Origin: Lineus longissimus | Taxonomy: Eukaryota; Nemertea; Pilidiophora; Heteronemertea; Lineidae | NCBI RefSeq assembly: GCF_910592395.1 | Contig: NC_088322.1 | Span: 8,305,431 to 8,365,430, forward strand | DNA length: 60,000 bases | Direction: 5' to 3' | Shown here: positions 42,077 to 54,959 of the stretch, in pieces | Numbering within the stretch: the first letter of the stretch is position 1 | How the letters are laid out: the number at the start of each line of letters is the position of its first letter | Position numbers and translations under genes: made by a program | Notes under the pieces: model-generated | Databases searched by the model: none | Told to the model about the DNA's origin: nothing | The model's input: the letters and a program-made list of their open reading frames with translations, nothing else

Positions 42077-44200
42077 TTAACTCTTGTTTGACTGTGGAGA
42101 GTCGTCAGACCGTACTGAGCATTGTTCAAACCTCTCAATAGGTGGCTCCAGGACACTATCCTGGCTTGTCACAGACCATGTCCGACTCGTACTCGAGGCG
42201 CTCCCACTAAAATCTGCAGATTCGATGAAATCCGCGCTGTCGTGTCGAAGCCATGGTCTCTGGGATGATAGTTCTAATTCTACACCCTCGTTACTAGACA
42301 TTGAGCAGGTACGCGGACTAGGATCGAGTTCCGAACTCTCCATCGAGGAGGCTGATAAATGCCGGTCGCTGTGCGACTCTGCTGACTCGCTACTCGACCA
42401 TGGACGCGCCGAGTCGTCAGAACTCGTCGAGCTAAACGGCGACCGTTTACTCCATCGTTTCATGTGGATTCTCATGTGCCGTGTGATCATGTCACGACGG
42501 CAAGCAGCGTACGGACACTGCGGACATTTATACGGCTTCTCACCGGTATGCGTCCTCTGGTGAGTGTTAAGATGATCGCTCCGTGAGAAAACTTGTCCGC
42601 AGATTTTGCACTCGTATGGTTTCAGACCGGTGTGAAGGCGCATATGTCGCGTCAGCATGTCACTCCGTGAGAACGCCCTATTGCACACTTTACAGTAATG
42701 TATCTTTGAATTGTCAGGAGAACGCACCGTCTCGGTTGGTAAATGCTTCGCCATGTGTTTAGCTAAATTGTCATATGACGGGAAAACCTGTGAGCAAATT
42801 GGGCAAGAAAATGGGCTCTTAGAGTCACGCTTGATCGAGCTTTCAAATGTGTCGGGTGAAGGCGGGAATATAAACCGGTGAGGTGGTGCTTGTCCAGTTT
42901 GGGCGGGTGAACGGAGGTCTGTCAATGAGCCACAACGCATTGGCATCTCTTGTAAGATGGCCATCCCTGGGCTACCGAGATAGGATTGGAATGTAGGAGA
43001 AGCCAGTCCAGGGGACGTTGTTGGAGAGTAACGTGGAGACAAGCCAGGCGATTGAGATAAGCCGGGAGAGGAAACCGGCATCAGAAACTGTGACTGAATG
43101 CACTGCGGATGCCCAACAATATTAACCGGAGAGCTCCGTGGCGGAGTACGCCATCTTGGACTGATAGGAACTGGTGAGACAGCAGTCATTTCTGTTTCAA
43201 CTCGCAAATTCAAATCCCGCCAACGAGGTTTACGGTCAGGGGGCGTTGGTTTGATATTGGTCTGCACGTCCATTGGTCCAACCGTTTGAGTAACAGGTGA
43301 ACGAGATAAATCCAAAGGTTCCATTTGAACTCCTGAGACATGTCCCGCTTTTGATGTCATTATAGTTGGCGACCCCGACAAATATGTTGGCCGTTTAGCA
43401 CCGGGGAACTCCTCCTTCCCTTCCATTTCAAAAACACCATCATCGTCATCCCTAAGATCGTCTCTTGTCATTTCGACGTCACTTAATCCTTCTGCACTTT
43501 CCTGACTGGACAGATACCTGGCCCGCAGGTACTTCTTAAAGTTGTGATGTCGTGGGTTATGACCCGTTGGTGTCATTGGCAGGGGACTTAATTCTGATTG
43601 TTTTTCAATTTCATCTTGTTCAATTTTGGGGCTCAACAGACCCTGCGTTGCTTGTTGGCTTTCTTCCACCTTTATTACCTTTTCTGGCAAAGTATAACCG
43701 ACAGTTGTCTGCCCTTGAAAAGAACCCATCTTTTCAGGTTTAGGATAACACTCCTCAACCTTTTCCTGCGTTGGGGGAAACACAAACTCGGTGTGCGACT
43801 GCCGGGCCCAAACAGGCGTCATCACTGTCTCCTTATCCGTCTCTGACTTACTCCTAGGTTTTTCCCAAACAGATAAATAATCTGCCGACTGCCCTTGCAT
43901 ATGGAACTGTTGTGCCTCCCTGATCTCGAATGAAGACAAAACACGATACGGCTCACTAGAATGAGGAGCACCCTCCAATAGCAAACGTTGTCGCTGCGTG
44001 AATGGCACCCCCGACAACTGACCTTTCTTCTCCTGCCCCAAGCCACCCCTTCCACTTGGCATCATGGTTTCTGTTCCACGTTGAGAACCTTCCGGAACAC
44101 CCTCGCATGGCCTTAACACCTCACCAGGCTGTATGGGTGTTTGATACGGCCCGACGACATTCTGATTGCTCTCTGGCGGATCACCCTGGTTACCCATCAT
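42077..44200 (-). CDS. klu: Klumpfuss-like C2H2 zinc-finger transcription factor
   Basis: Single open frame of 707 codons on the minus strand, ATG at 44198-44200, no intron. Four C2H2 fingers: finger 1 (Cys466-His486) stands apart, then three in tandem (503-523, 531-551, 559-579). Their sequences FSRSDMLTRHMRLHTG, FSRSDHLNTHQRTHTGEKPY and CPQCPYAACRRDMITRHMR match what I know of insect Klumpfuss, an EGR/WT1-related nuclear regulator of cell fate. Outside the fingers: PLDLS at 295-299, the CtBP corepressor-binding motif; IKVE at 176-179, a SUMOylation consensus; a Pro/Ser-rich middle (340-410); and an acidic stretch near 247-264. The C-terminus is Ser-rich. These features suggest a DNA-binding repressor. 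The ortholog name rests on finger similarity recalled from memory; another EGR-related finger protein is the alternative. Exons or a TSS upstream of 44200 are not fixed. Confidence 0.8.
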   Translation of the reverse strand: MMGNQGDPPESNQNVVGPYQTPIQPGEVLRPCEGVPEGSQRGTETMMPSGRGGLGQEKKGQLSGVPFTQRQRLLLEGAPHSSEPYRVLSSFEIREAQQFHMQGQSADYLSVWEKPRSKSETDKETVMTPVWARQSHTEFVFPPTQEKVEECYPKPEKMGSFQGQTTVGYTLPEKVIKVEESQQATQGLLSPKIEQDEIEKQSELSPLPMTPTGHNPRHHNFKKYLRARYLSSQESAEGLSDVEMTRDDLRDDDDGVFEMEGKEEFPGAKRPTYLSGSPTIMTSKAGHVSGVQMEPLDLSRSPVTQTVGPMDVQTNIKPTPPDRKPRWRDLNLRVETEMTAVSPVPISPRWRTPPRSSPVNIVGHPQCIQSQFLMPVSSPGLSQSPGLSPRYSPTTSPGLASPTFQSYLGSPGMAILQEMPMRCGSLTDLRSPAQTGQAPPHRFIFPPSPDTFESSIKRDSKSPFSCPICSQVFPSYDNLAKHMAKHLPTETVRSPDNSKIHYCKVCNRAFSRSDMLTRHMRLHTGLKPYECKICGQVFSRSDHLNTHQRTHTGEKPYKCPQCPYAACRRDMITRHMRIHMKRWSKRSPFSSTSSDDSARPWSSSESAESHSDRHLSASSMESSELDPSPRTCSMSSNEGVELELSSQRPWLRHDSADFIESADFSGSASSTSRTWSVTSQDSVLEPPIERFEQCSVRSDDSPQSNKS

Positions 44201-44302
44201 AGTGAGTTAATGGAAAAGTTACGACAAAAAGTCAATGTATTCTAAGTTGTTGGCTGTATCGGAAAGACCCACACGTGTGCCACGCCATCCTGTTTCCCTG
44301 AT

Positions 44303-44308
44303 TTTATT
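44303..44308 (-). terminator. Possible polyadenylation signal of the upstream minus-strand exon
   Basis: AATAAA on the minus strand about 195 nt after the stop at 44501 and about 100 nt before the klumpfuss-like ATG. If used, the frame below is a separate gene; if not, it is part of the klumpfuss-like 5' leader. Confidence 0.4.
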
Positions 44309-44500
44309 ATCTGTTAGCACATCTGACGCATAGCGATGGACAAGTATATAAATCGTTATCAAAGATTTCACCATGTGTTCCGAGTCAACAAGTTTTATAG
44401 TTTAAAAAGCACATACGCATCATCATACTCTCACATTGTCTGTCTAATGATCTCTCGGTTCTGACAAGCACATTTCGAGTTCAAGCATCGCAAAATCTTT

Positions 44501-45193
44501 CTATAGTGGACTGAAAACTCTACTGCATAAAAGCCATAAGATTCTGAACACATTTTCCGTCTCGATGTTTATGAATTTAAATGGTGCCAGCTGAACGGAT
44601 TGGTTTCCATCTTGGTGTCTATCTGCCGAGCTTGTCCCAGTTTTACTGACATTGGAAGGATGGACATTTTCTGCCTTTGTATTGCCAACTTTGCCTTTAG
44701 ACTTTGCCCGTAATTTTTTTACTTCTTTTACCACTGAACTGAAAGTAAAAGAAGAAAAAGAGAATAGTAAGCCAAGTCCAGCCAGGCCTTTTTTGAATAT
44801 TGTCCTGGGTGGATAAGATAGCATTGCTATAGGTGCCACCAGCACAGTTTCCATGACGTAAAGCCTTTAAGTGCACTGACATTCGGAAAGACACAGACCT
44901 TTTTTTGCTTGTGACAGCAACGAAACTGAGTGGGGATGAGGCAATCTTAAGTAAAATGACTTGCCATAGATCACGAGTGAAGTTAATTTATTATGTTAAA
45001 GGTTTTTGACCCACGATCACGTTGCCTCTCTTGCAAAAGCTTTCAACAGATTTATCCAAATAGGTTAACCAGCTTGGCTTAATATATTCAAATATATCAT
45101 TCAACTTTTTCTGTATACTTACGCATGTATTGAATGGATGTTCCAGGCATGAATGGCGTCTTTAGAAGCATCACATATTTTAGGCTTCAGTTT
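44501..45193 (-). CDS. Two exons of an unrecognised gene just upstream of the klumpfuss-like gene
   Basis: Exon 45193-45123 follows a strong acceptor (long T tract then CAG) and ends at GTAAGTAT. Exon 44738-44501 follows TTCTTTTACTTTCAG and ends in TAG. Exon 1 is open in only one frame, which ends phase 2 and joins the only long open frame of exon 2. The translation includes LKPKICDASKDAIHAWNIH and VVKEVKKLRAKSKGKVGNTK, then 50 more residues ending SRVFSPL. The product is basic at first, with no domain recognised. Earlier exons were not found. It could be the 3' end of a separate gene or an upstream reading frame in the klumpfuss-like transcript. Confidence 0.45.
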
Positions 45194-48100
45194 CTGAAAA
45201 AAAAAAAAAGCAAGAATTTTTTAATTCATAATGAAAAGAAGCTTTCAACAAATTGCTGGCATGATTTTAAAGAATGTTTTGCAGATGTCCTTTTTGGGCT
45301 GATTTCATATAAGAAATTTACCCCTGTTCTTTTGCTATTTATATCAAAAATACAATGTTGACAAAACTATTGATGACAGCGTTTCAGCCAAACAGTTTTA
45401 GCAGATTACAGTACACTTTTCTAAATGGGCTGTTTTTCATCAAGAGGACAGGGCAAGTTTCAACGAATGAATTTCTTCCGACACTTATTTTACACTACAG
45501 TGAATAACTGTAAAAAATCTGTTTAATCTGCATAAATTCATTTGCCAAAACAAAACCGTATTTTTAAAATATTCACACTCAAGAACAGAGCTATGAATAA
45601 ACTTTGAATACGCAAACCACACACAGAGCCCTGGGACACCCCAGGCTGTTTGAAAAATATATTATATGCGTCACAATTAACATGGGCAACAATTCAAACA
45701 TGACACTGACAGATTTTGGAAACTTAAGGGATGTTGATAAAGTTCTAAACATTTTTGAAATTCAGCACATTTTCTGAGAAATGGTGATGACAAATCTCAC
45801 TTGGGTGATATTTAAAAAATTGTTCAACCCCAATTTTATCTGTACCTTCAATTTTTATCAACAAAAATTTGGAGTGTACTATAAACCTGGACAATTTTTG
45901 CAGCATATTAACATTTGCAGTCTTTGCAGCCTGACTTGATCCACAAAACGAACAAGTGCAAAATTTCACTTTCTTCTTAATTATGCGCAAAATACAAACT
46001 GTAGGCCCCGATTCACACTTAACGTGACCCCTGGATTGGATCACAGACACAAAAACCCAATCTCGAAAAAGAGACTGCAGATGAAAATCCAAGAAGTATG
46101 CAATAACAAATACCATAGACAAAGCATCCATAAGGTAATTTCAACTTCTCGAAAACAGTTACTCCAAAGCGGTGCTAACGGCTGTGAGATCTATTTTACT
46201 ATGACCCCCTACTAGATTTACAAGGTTTTAAATAATACAACTAGATCCTCTTACAATATGATCGCTCACATCAACACGATTGTTAAGAATCAATACGGTT
46301 GATTATAGCTACATATTGGGTGATGCCGCATAGTTGTGTCGCCTCCCACATGCAGAGTTTACTTTGATGGATCTGAATATGACTAATTCGGTGTTGGCTC
46401 TTCCTCCCACGACAGGCATTAATTTTGGACAGGTTTAGCTAGGTGTGGGTTAACCAATGTTTCTCATGAGCAAGGAGTGTGTATAAACATGTATCATGTA
46501 ATTATGACCCACCCCCGCAGACAGCTCAGGGAGGCTGTGTCGACAAGGAAATGATTTGCGAGAGACATAATCACCTCGGCTCAAAAGCATAAGCATGTGG
46601 GAATGAAGCGTGATAAAAAGTTCCATCAGTCTATTCACGAGATGTTTGGACATTTTAGCTAAAGGTTTTAAACACTCACTCACTCCTGCAACTTGGCCTT
46701 TCTGTGCCAACTATGCCGCTTTGATCCAGTGAACGGGTTAAACCATCTGTTGTTCCTATATTGGTATGATTTTAAAACCACTTCACCGAAGAATTTCGAT
46801 GCGTCCAAAGAATGGAACACGTCACAGGAAAACCGGCCCTGCTGGACAGATGATTGATATTTTTGTCTCAGTGGTCCTGTGAGCTTACCAAACAAACTCC
46901 TTGAACTTAACGCCACTTCCCGACCTCACACCTCACAGCCCCTCACCTTCCTCCCCCGCATCGAAGCCCCAACGAGCCACAGCTACCACAGCTAGGTCAC
47001 CCAACACCTTAGACTCACACCTATATGTGCTATATATCAAATTAACACATTTTTATGAGGGGGAGTGTGGGGGGGTTTGCCTTGTCCCCGACCTTTACGT
47101 ATTAGTGCACCTTGCACTCTGAAAGGTTTCAGAGCTTTTGATGAACACAACAAAAAATATGCGCAACGTAGATGGTTTTCAGCGAATGAAAAACATCTCA
47201 TAAACCTAAACCTAGGGCTTTTCATTTCCTAAAAAGCTCAAAAACCTTTATTTCTAAAATAGTGATATATGAAGCTGTCCTCACTCAATCGACTGCTTGC
47301 TTAACCCCCTTATTGATAGTCTGCACCAATCTTGGTCCGGTTGTTCAATATCACAATATTCATATTATCCCCAACGGTGAAGAAGGCTTCTCTCTCTCGT
47401 TTCAGATAATTCAATTTAACAAATTTTTGCAAATTAAAGATAACAACCCAGTCAGCGCAAATGCTGTTTTAAAAAACACGGCCCAGGGGATGATGGAAGT
47501 CAGATTGTTACTTGCAATCATATATACAGTGTGACACACCACTGGAGTAAAACATCAAGAACTTTTGGTAGAACGTAAGTAGCCTTTGATGTCCAGCAGC
47601 CTACCCTTTAGGATTTGTGACCTGACCTCTAGTGGCAACCATGAGAGCAATATGCAGGCTAATAACAATGTGACCTGTAGGTACGCCAGAAGATATATTT
47701 TGCATCAATTCTACCAGAGTGTTTTCACCCACGCAAGTGCACAGAATATCGATAAAGCTGATTTTTTTTCCTTGCTGCGGAATGCATGAAAATCCATATA
47801 ATATTGTACGAGATTCACAATAATAAGAGCAAGAGTAAAATAATGCTGCACAATTTAAGGAAATAGATAGTGGAGGTTTATGCTGTATGGTTTTCATGAC
47901 ACAAAACGATATTGTTCATCATGATCACAATGTACGCCTACCTGTACACTTACTACACAAAGGTGTAAGATGAACTCACTCAAACCAACAACCTTTCTGA
48001 TACTGTGACAGAACAATACCCCTGAACTAATTCACGCACGTACAGCACAGGATACAAAATTTTCAATTGGTTGCAACTTCTGCCCCTAAAAAGTGTATTC

Positions 48101-48650
48101 TATTACCCAGACCAGCACCATTTTACCTCTGGGGCTCCGGTTTCATCCTACATTACATTGTTGATTGTATGCAAACTTTCAATAAACTTTTTTACCATTG
48201 CATTGGTACGCTGAAGACATTTGATTCACTGATGCTGGGAAGACAGTGATGAGTCCCCAGATTTTACAAGCAATAATGATCACGATCGCAATTTTTCCCA
48301 AATATCATGTAACCAAGCTTTAAAATTCTAAACCCTGGATAAGTGATGATGTCATCAATATAATAACACAGTTCACCTTAATAGTCATCATAAGGACCTA
48401 CATCTTTAATGCACTCAACTCAATTCCCTGTAGACAATGCACTAGTGTCCTGGTCATTCTTAGCTCGAGATGAACTTTGACTAAATGTCATACTGTGGGT
48501 TGAGAAACGGGAGACAGAGGCATCGCAACAGATAATTTCATCAAAAGGTCATTGCTATTCAAGATCGATATTACACCTTCTGCAAACAATGCATCACTGC
48601 GCTGACATGGCTTAGAGAAAAAGATAGATGAGGATTCGATGATACAATTT
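45194..48650. other. Noncoding region upstream of the klumpfuss-like locus
   Basis: No gene recognised. Minus-strand frames near 45745-46131 and 46680-46916 are open but lack a start, domain or good splice context. Confidence 0.4.
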
Positions 48651-48656
48651 CCCACC

Positions 48657-49090
48657 AGAGCTGGGCTATGTCCTCAATGGCACAGTTTGCAAAGCAGTGG
48701 AGAAAGAATGCTGGCTTTGGCACGACGTTCTACTCGATAACACGGTTTGTCTAACGTTGCTGAAGAACAGTGGCTTTGCACTTTTAAGTTCTGCAACTGA
48801 ATGGGGGGAGTTTCCCCAAGTGTTGTCCAAAGAGTTCTAATAACTTTTGCACTCAAGTTGGGTTTGATCCTCGATTGCACAGTTTACCCAAGCGTTTCCA
48901 AAAGAACACTGGGTTTTATATTGCACTTTTTGAGTTTGGCTACATTCTCATTGGCACAGATAACAAAGCCTCATCCAAAGAACATGAACTTTTGCAATTG
49001 CATTGGGCTATCAACCATGGCACAATTTTCCAACCTATGCCAAAGGAACACTTTCGCACGGAGCTGGGCCATCCCTCAACTTTCACTTGT
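48657..49090 (+). repeat. Decayed tandem repeat, about seven units of 60-75 bp
   Basis: Recurring order of words: GAGCTGGGCTAT, (T)CCTCAATGGCACAGTTT, CCAA, AAAGAACA, TGGGCTTT, TTGCAC. Examples begin near 48657, 48728, 48790, 48857, 48930, 49004 and 49060. Copies are diverged but keep the order, so this is an old satellite. Confidence 0.6.
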
Positions 49091-52000
49091 CTCAACTTTA
49101 TTTCTTTTTCAATTTCGACCAGCCAACCATACATTTTAGAGACTCATTCCAGTAAAAATGTGGCTTAATAATAGCCTTTTCAACTACCCCTACATGGCCA
49201 ATTCTCTCCACAGCAGAAAATCCTTTTCATCACCAATTTCAACCCTGGATTCTCCAACACACGCATTCATTATAAAGGTTACCAACATCAACAAAAACAA
49301 ACAATTGACGTAACTGTAGCACTGATTAAAGATCAGAATCGTCGGATGCGATACCTAGATGGAACGATACCACTCTGATATCTCAAATCCAAGGAAATAC
49401 TGGTATTTAATGATTTTTTTGTTATTTTCTGTCGATTTGGTGCAAAAATAACCCAATATGCTTTGTGATAATGTAAAGCTGGCATTCAAAACATCATTAA
49501 GCAATTGATTCTTTTAGAATCTTGTGGTAGAGCACATTCCGCATCAACAGCTACTTGCGTCAGAGGGATGATTAGTCGAGGATATGTCACGTCATTTTGC
49601 TGCAACCTTTTGCACAGAAATATTAACCGAATGATAATGTAAAAAGGGCAATGATGAGTGCATCTCTTAATCTGGCAGTGCCTGATGTATTTGCAAATGC
49701 AAGCAGGATTTTTTCTCTGAAATATTCGGAAGATGCCTGCACTGAATTACTGAGAAATCCGAGTCAGCACCACAGGACGATTGTGACGAGGTTGTGCCAG
49801 TTGTAGCGTGAATTGGCCAAGATAGTTCTCAAAATAATCTTACATTTCGATCTTTTTTTCACATCGTTTTATACAGTTCAATTATGTGATAAAGAATGTT
49901 TGTAGCCGATTTTATGGTTTGATTTGAATAGCATTTTTTGAAAAAGCTTTTTGAATCGATGTCAATAGAAATAGTTTTTGGCGCCAATGTTCGAGTCGGT
50001 TCTCTTCAAGAATCGATTCAAAGTTTCGAGTGGGCTCCAACATCAGTTGTAAACGGTGACTACTGCCATTCAATAATAATAAATTAATATTACACAATAA
50101 CCAATATTTTTCATGAAATTTCACACCCAAACACAAAGTATCTGAAGTTGATGCCCAGTAAATCATATTCAAATTTAGCCAATCTATTCATTTTGGGAAC
50201 AATCTAGCGATATGCCCTCGGGTGATTCAGCCAAACACAGTGTAGGCTGGGAGCAGGTGCGCCAAAGTACTATTTGCATGGATCGGTCGTTTATTTTATC
50301 CCCTTGATGCGGGTGGAAATTCGAGAAATCCAACGATGATATTTTGCCACAACAGCAGGGGTCCTCCTCCACCCAATGTTTTTTGTGCAATAGTTCTATT
50401 TTAATCACAGTACACATGTGTACTTCTATCCAACAAATGGAACTTCAGAATCTGATGGCGAGAGACAGGCATTGCTGTAAACCCACAAGAAGTAATTCTT
50501 GTGGGTTTGATTCCTGGATGCAAAAGAGAAACTGAGAAATCCGATGACATTTTACTAAAACTAAACAGGGGCCCTCCTTCATCTCTCTTTTGCAACCTTA
50601 CCTGATTTCAAATCACTTTTTGAAGAGTTACGAAAAAATGTCTGCTGAATTAAAGGGATGGTCTTTTGATAGCATCTTAGCCCATTATCAAGTTCAATCC
50701 CCAACATAAGGGTTGACAAAAGGCAGGACCATTTTAGCTAGAATTTGATTTCCCTGAGCAATTAGATCTCTTTCAAAACAAAGTGAATGTTAATTTCAAG
50801 GGTGGGAGTCTGTTCTTTGTTTTCCAAAGGACAGCCTCCCAGGTTTTAAATGGGCATTCACTTCATTTTGAAGGAACTCTAATTACTTTAAGATTCTAAA
50901 ATGGTGGTGCCTATGGTCAGCCCTTTGCATTTAAAGGGACTTTATGATCACGTAGCCGATATAGTGGTCAAGATGTTCGACAGTAATCTTTTATGAAATA
51001 TTTCTGATACAAAGTTTTAGAGCCAGTACAATCCATCCCACACCATCATTACATGGTCTGCCCTCCCCCACCTGGGCAAATAGCGCAGTATTGTGATAAA
51101 GGCATGAAATTTCATTGGATACACCTTCAAAATCGAACATAAGGATTACAAAGATGACCCAAATAAGGTAATGTTAACCTGGGTAATATCCTTGGGGATA
51201 TTGGTGTCAAATTTGTCAAGAATCAAACACAAATTTTGGTCAACATGACAATTTCAAGATTATGCCAGTCTAAATATGGACCTATAATGTAGCTGGGCTA
51301 AAAATAGAATATACTGTAACATATGTAAACAACTTTTGAAAAGGACAAATTCCTATCCTATTGGACACAAGATCATCATTTCTATTCCAATTTTGGGTGG
51401 GTAGTGACAACCTGACGGTTTTGTCGAATGTTGATGAAGTGCTGTGGTCGTTGTTGTTGATCCCAACTTGATTTTCTCGTCTTTATAAATGTGTTTGTAT
51501 TAGTGCCGTTGACACAACAAGAGAAAGGGGACATCAGAATTGGATCAGCATGACACCCATCGTGCCTTCTTTTGGATGTCTGCAGTATTGGGATAAATCT
51601 AGATTTTGTTGTTGTTGTCGTTTTGAGCATGGGTCAGCGTGGTTTTTTGGATCAGAATGCGATGTGGATGTGATTTCACTTTTTTGCATCATGTTGTCAT
51701 GTTTTTTCCTCATGTAAGTGCCACTAATGTTCAGAACAAAAATCAACAGATATTAGCTAGAATTATCAAAGACTAGTCTTTATTAATTCTTGATATATAT
51801 TGCATTAGCATTTTGTCATGGAATGAAGCCTGTTGCTAAGAATCGTGATCTGAAGTCTATAAGAATACGTGATCGTCTACCAATGAGGTGGAAGTGTCAA
51901 GATCTCCAATAATAGCGTTCCTTTCGTTGCTTTAATAATAGCTTGGAGATTTTTAAACATAAATCTTTAGCGACATTTTCATGTCTGTCTACGAAGGACC

Positions 52001-54959
52001 ACGTCTAAAATTTTGTCACATCTCACACGAGGCATAAAACTCCTCATTTCTAGAAGGTCAATGAACATCAGAGGTTGTTTTCAGACACCTGTAACAGGCC
52101 CATGCAAGGGCAAAAAGGATGTGTTAAAAACATTCTTATTTATATACAAATATCAGGGGAGTTATTTGCAACTTCAAATAAGGGGCTCATCACTTTCTTT
52201 CAAGGCCTAACCAAAACGCCACCCACGGCCGAAGTCTAGCATTTTCAAGATCAATTAACTTCGCGCTAAGAACAAATTAAGTGATGTGTGAATTCAGGTT
52301 GGTCTCCCGAGTGACATCAGACACGTCATTATGTTAATTGTCTGACATCATTCTTGAGCCCGACAACATACAATGTACAACAACTGACTTGCCAATTGCT
52401 CAAAGTTTACGTCTCCCAACACTGCCAGTTTGGTAGAAGGTGATGCTGCGGTCCACCCTTGAACATTGAACGAATGTGGCAAGTCGCTATGAAATATTGA
52501 AAAAGTTAACCACCTGAGATACCCGATTAGGCCTTTTGAAATCTTGGAAGTCTTTCATTCATATTTAAGAACAGGAGAATTTTTGTGAAAGGTCTAAAGT
52601 GATTTGTTTTCGAACACGTATAGCCTTCCATCAAATGTTATGAAATAAGAAACACTACAACTTGGATGTCCTCATTCATCTTAACCTCTTTAATCTGGAT
52701 ACCTACCTATTCAGTACGGCATTTGTCAGTCCTGAGGGTGTCCTTAGTGGAGAGGTTCTACTTTATAAAGTCATGATATGGACCAACATGTAAATAGTCT
52801 CGTGAGACAATTGAGAGACAACATAACGTTGTTTTGGTGAACCTCAAGTGAGAATGGAAGAACATTAGTCGACCAAAACTTGTATAGATGGCGATACCAT
52901 TATACAAACAGCTTGTGGCAAAGCACGATTGAAAGTGATATGACACGGCATGCTTTACTGGTTAGGTTTCAGACTGGTCGTCTGAACATTGTTAGTTTGA
53001 TGCTGGAAACACAAACAGCACTTGTAACCATGTGCAAGTCACTTATCTTTGGTGCCCTTTACAGACTTGGGCAAACTTTACTTGTCGAAGAGAGAGTCAT
53101 AATACCAATTCAATTGGCCCCCAGCATCGGAAAGCAAGAAACCCTCACAGTGTCAATAGCAAGCATAGAAAAAACAAATTGATTGAAATTAGATAATTCT
53201 TTTTTTTACCAAGATTAGATTCTTGTGCTCGCAACTCAGTGCCGTTTTAATCATTGTCACCCAACGAAACTTCAAAATCAGGGCTAAGAATACTTTTAAG
53301 CAAGAGGAGCAAGGCCACTGGCCATGGTGCCCCCATCAGTCTTAAACAATTATTCCCTCAGAATAACCTTTCGTTTTTTTCCCCGTTACCAATTGCCATA
53401 TTTTTCACAACCTCATGGTATATACCAGCTCCTCACAGCTGAGCTAAAAAAAGTTGAATGAAACTAGAGCACCGAGAGCCTAAGGTGTTTGCTTGAATCG
53501 AAAGTCAAAAGTAGCAGAAGGATTTATTTTTTTGATTTTAACATCACCTCATGTTACAGGGCCGAATAGGCTTCTAAGTGTAGTATAATTCAAATGTAAC
53601 CCACTATTATTCTTGCGCATTATGCTAATGACCTAGATCTGAAAAAAATTAAAATCTTTCCGATTCAAAAAACAGAAAGAAATTTAGCAATTTGCCAAAA
53701 TAAAAACCTGATAATTCGATAAGAAGTTTCTGAAGTTTCCACGATTGGCAAAAACGAAGAGCAGCATATATTTTGATGTTTACACTTCAGTCAATTTCAA
53801 CAACACCAAGCTCGCAAAATTTCGCAAGAAAGCACTGCCAATTATCTTGTCTACCAGACAAGACAGAAAACCAGACAACACTAATAACTCAACAGAAAAT
53901 AACCTTACTTGCTAGTAGAGCATGGACCCTATATCTGAGGTGATTCGTTACCATGACAACCAGACGTTTTCCTGGCTTATAGGCTTCTCACATGGCCGGC
54001 AGTAAAGATTTCTGAAAAACACAACGAAAAATCCTGCGTGAATTTCACGAAGCCTACCAAATCCTCCAGATTGTAAATCCCAGTTTGAAAATTGTTGAAG
54101 ACTGCTCTTAAATATGAAATAAATGAATGGAAAACCACAAGATTCTCGCACGAAAATTAACATTACATTCGGAGAAATCAATGGTTCATTCATATCTCCG
54201 TCGTTGCCATTCACGTTTTGACGGCAGACACTACGTTGTATGGTAATCAGGAGAGCGCGGGATCTTGGTCGGCAAACGACAAGGTCGATGGCGGGTAATC
54301 ATGTGACTCGCTGAGGACACATGGGGGCAAAGGGATTGGAAGGGATATTGGTGTAACGCATGTGCGAGAAAGGAATTGGGAGTGTTGCTAGGATGTTTCA
54401 TAGGTAGGATGGGGAACGATGAAGTGTTACTGTCAGTGTCAAACGCATACATCTCACGAATTAGGAATGATAAACACGGAATATTTTTTGTTGTTTACAA
54501 AGAATATATAACACCAAAGACCAAACCGGGTGGCCCAGGCCTCCAGATGTGCGCCGACTAACATGAAGGTAGGCTACCCATGCAATGAATAATGAGTGAT
54601 ACAGAGATACATGCACTGCATGTGGCTTGCATCGTAAAGATATATGAAATCTAAAAACAAATTAAATTCGCACATGCAATCCAATCAGAAATTTTCCAAT
54701 TATTGATTTTAATAGCATGAAGATGTCCATAGAGTCGATGCCAATGATGATGTGTGGCAGAGGTTATGGTTTTCATAAAATGAGATTTTAGAAATTAACA
54801 GGAACTGTAGTCTGTGTCACTAGTTTGCGTCTGGTTTGTGTAGCCACTTTTTACAAGACTGATCTAAAATACAGCTGCAAGATCATTATCAGCCCTCACA
54901 AAATAACAATAAATTTGCATATCGCTTGTCACAAAAATACTTAATCAAAATATTTGCTT
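49091..54959. other. AT-rich noncoding region
   Basis: No gene recognised. It holds a hairpin at 50479-50508. CAGGGG(T/C)CCTCCT after GATGA(T/C)ATTTT occurs near 50336 and 50543, part of a diverged duplication. A string GACTAGTCTTTATTAA occurs at 51772 and also at 40712, marking a dispersed repeat. Confidence 0.45.
50479..50508. repeat. Short perfect hairpin
   Basis: AAACCCACAAGAA and its exact reverse complement are separated by GTAA. Confidence 0.8.

Noticed and set aside
46680-46916. 78-codon minus-strand frame followed by GTGAGT
   Set aside because: Lacks an ATG and a pyrimidine-rich acceptor; an in-frame stop lies just upstream.
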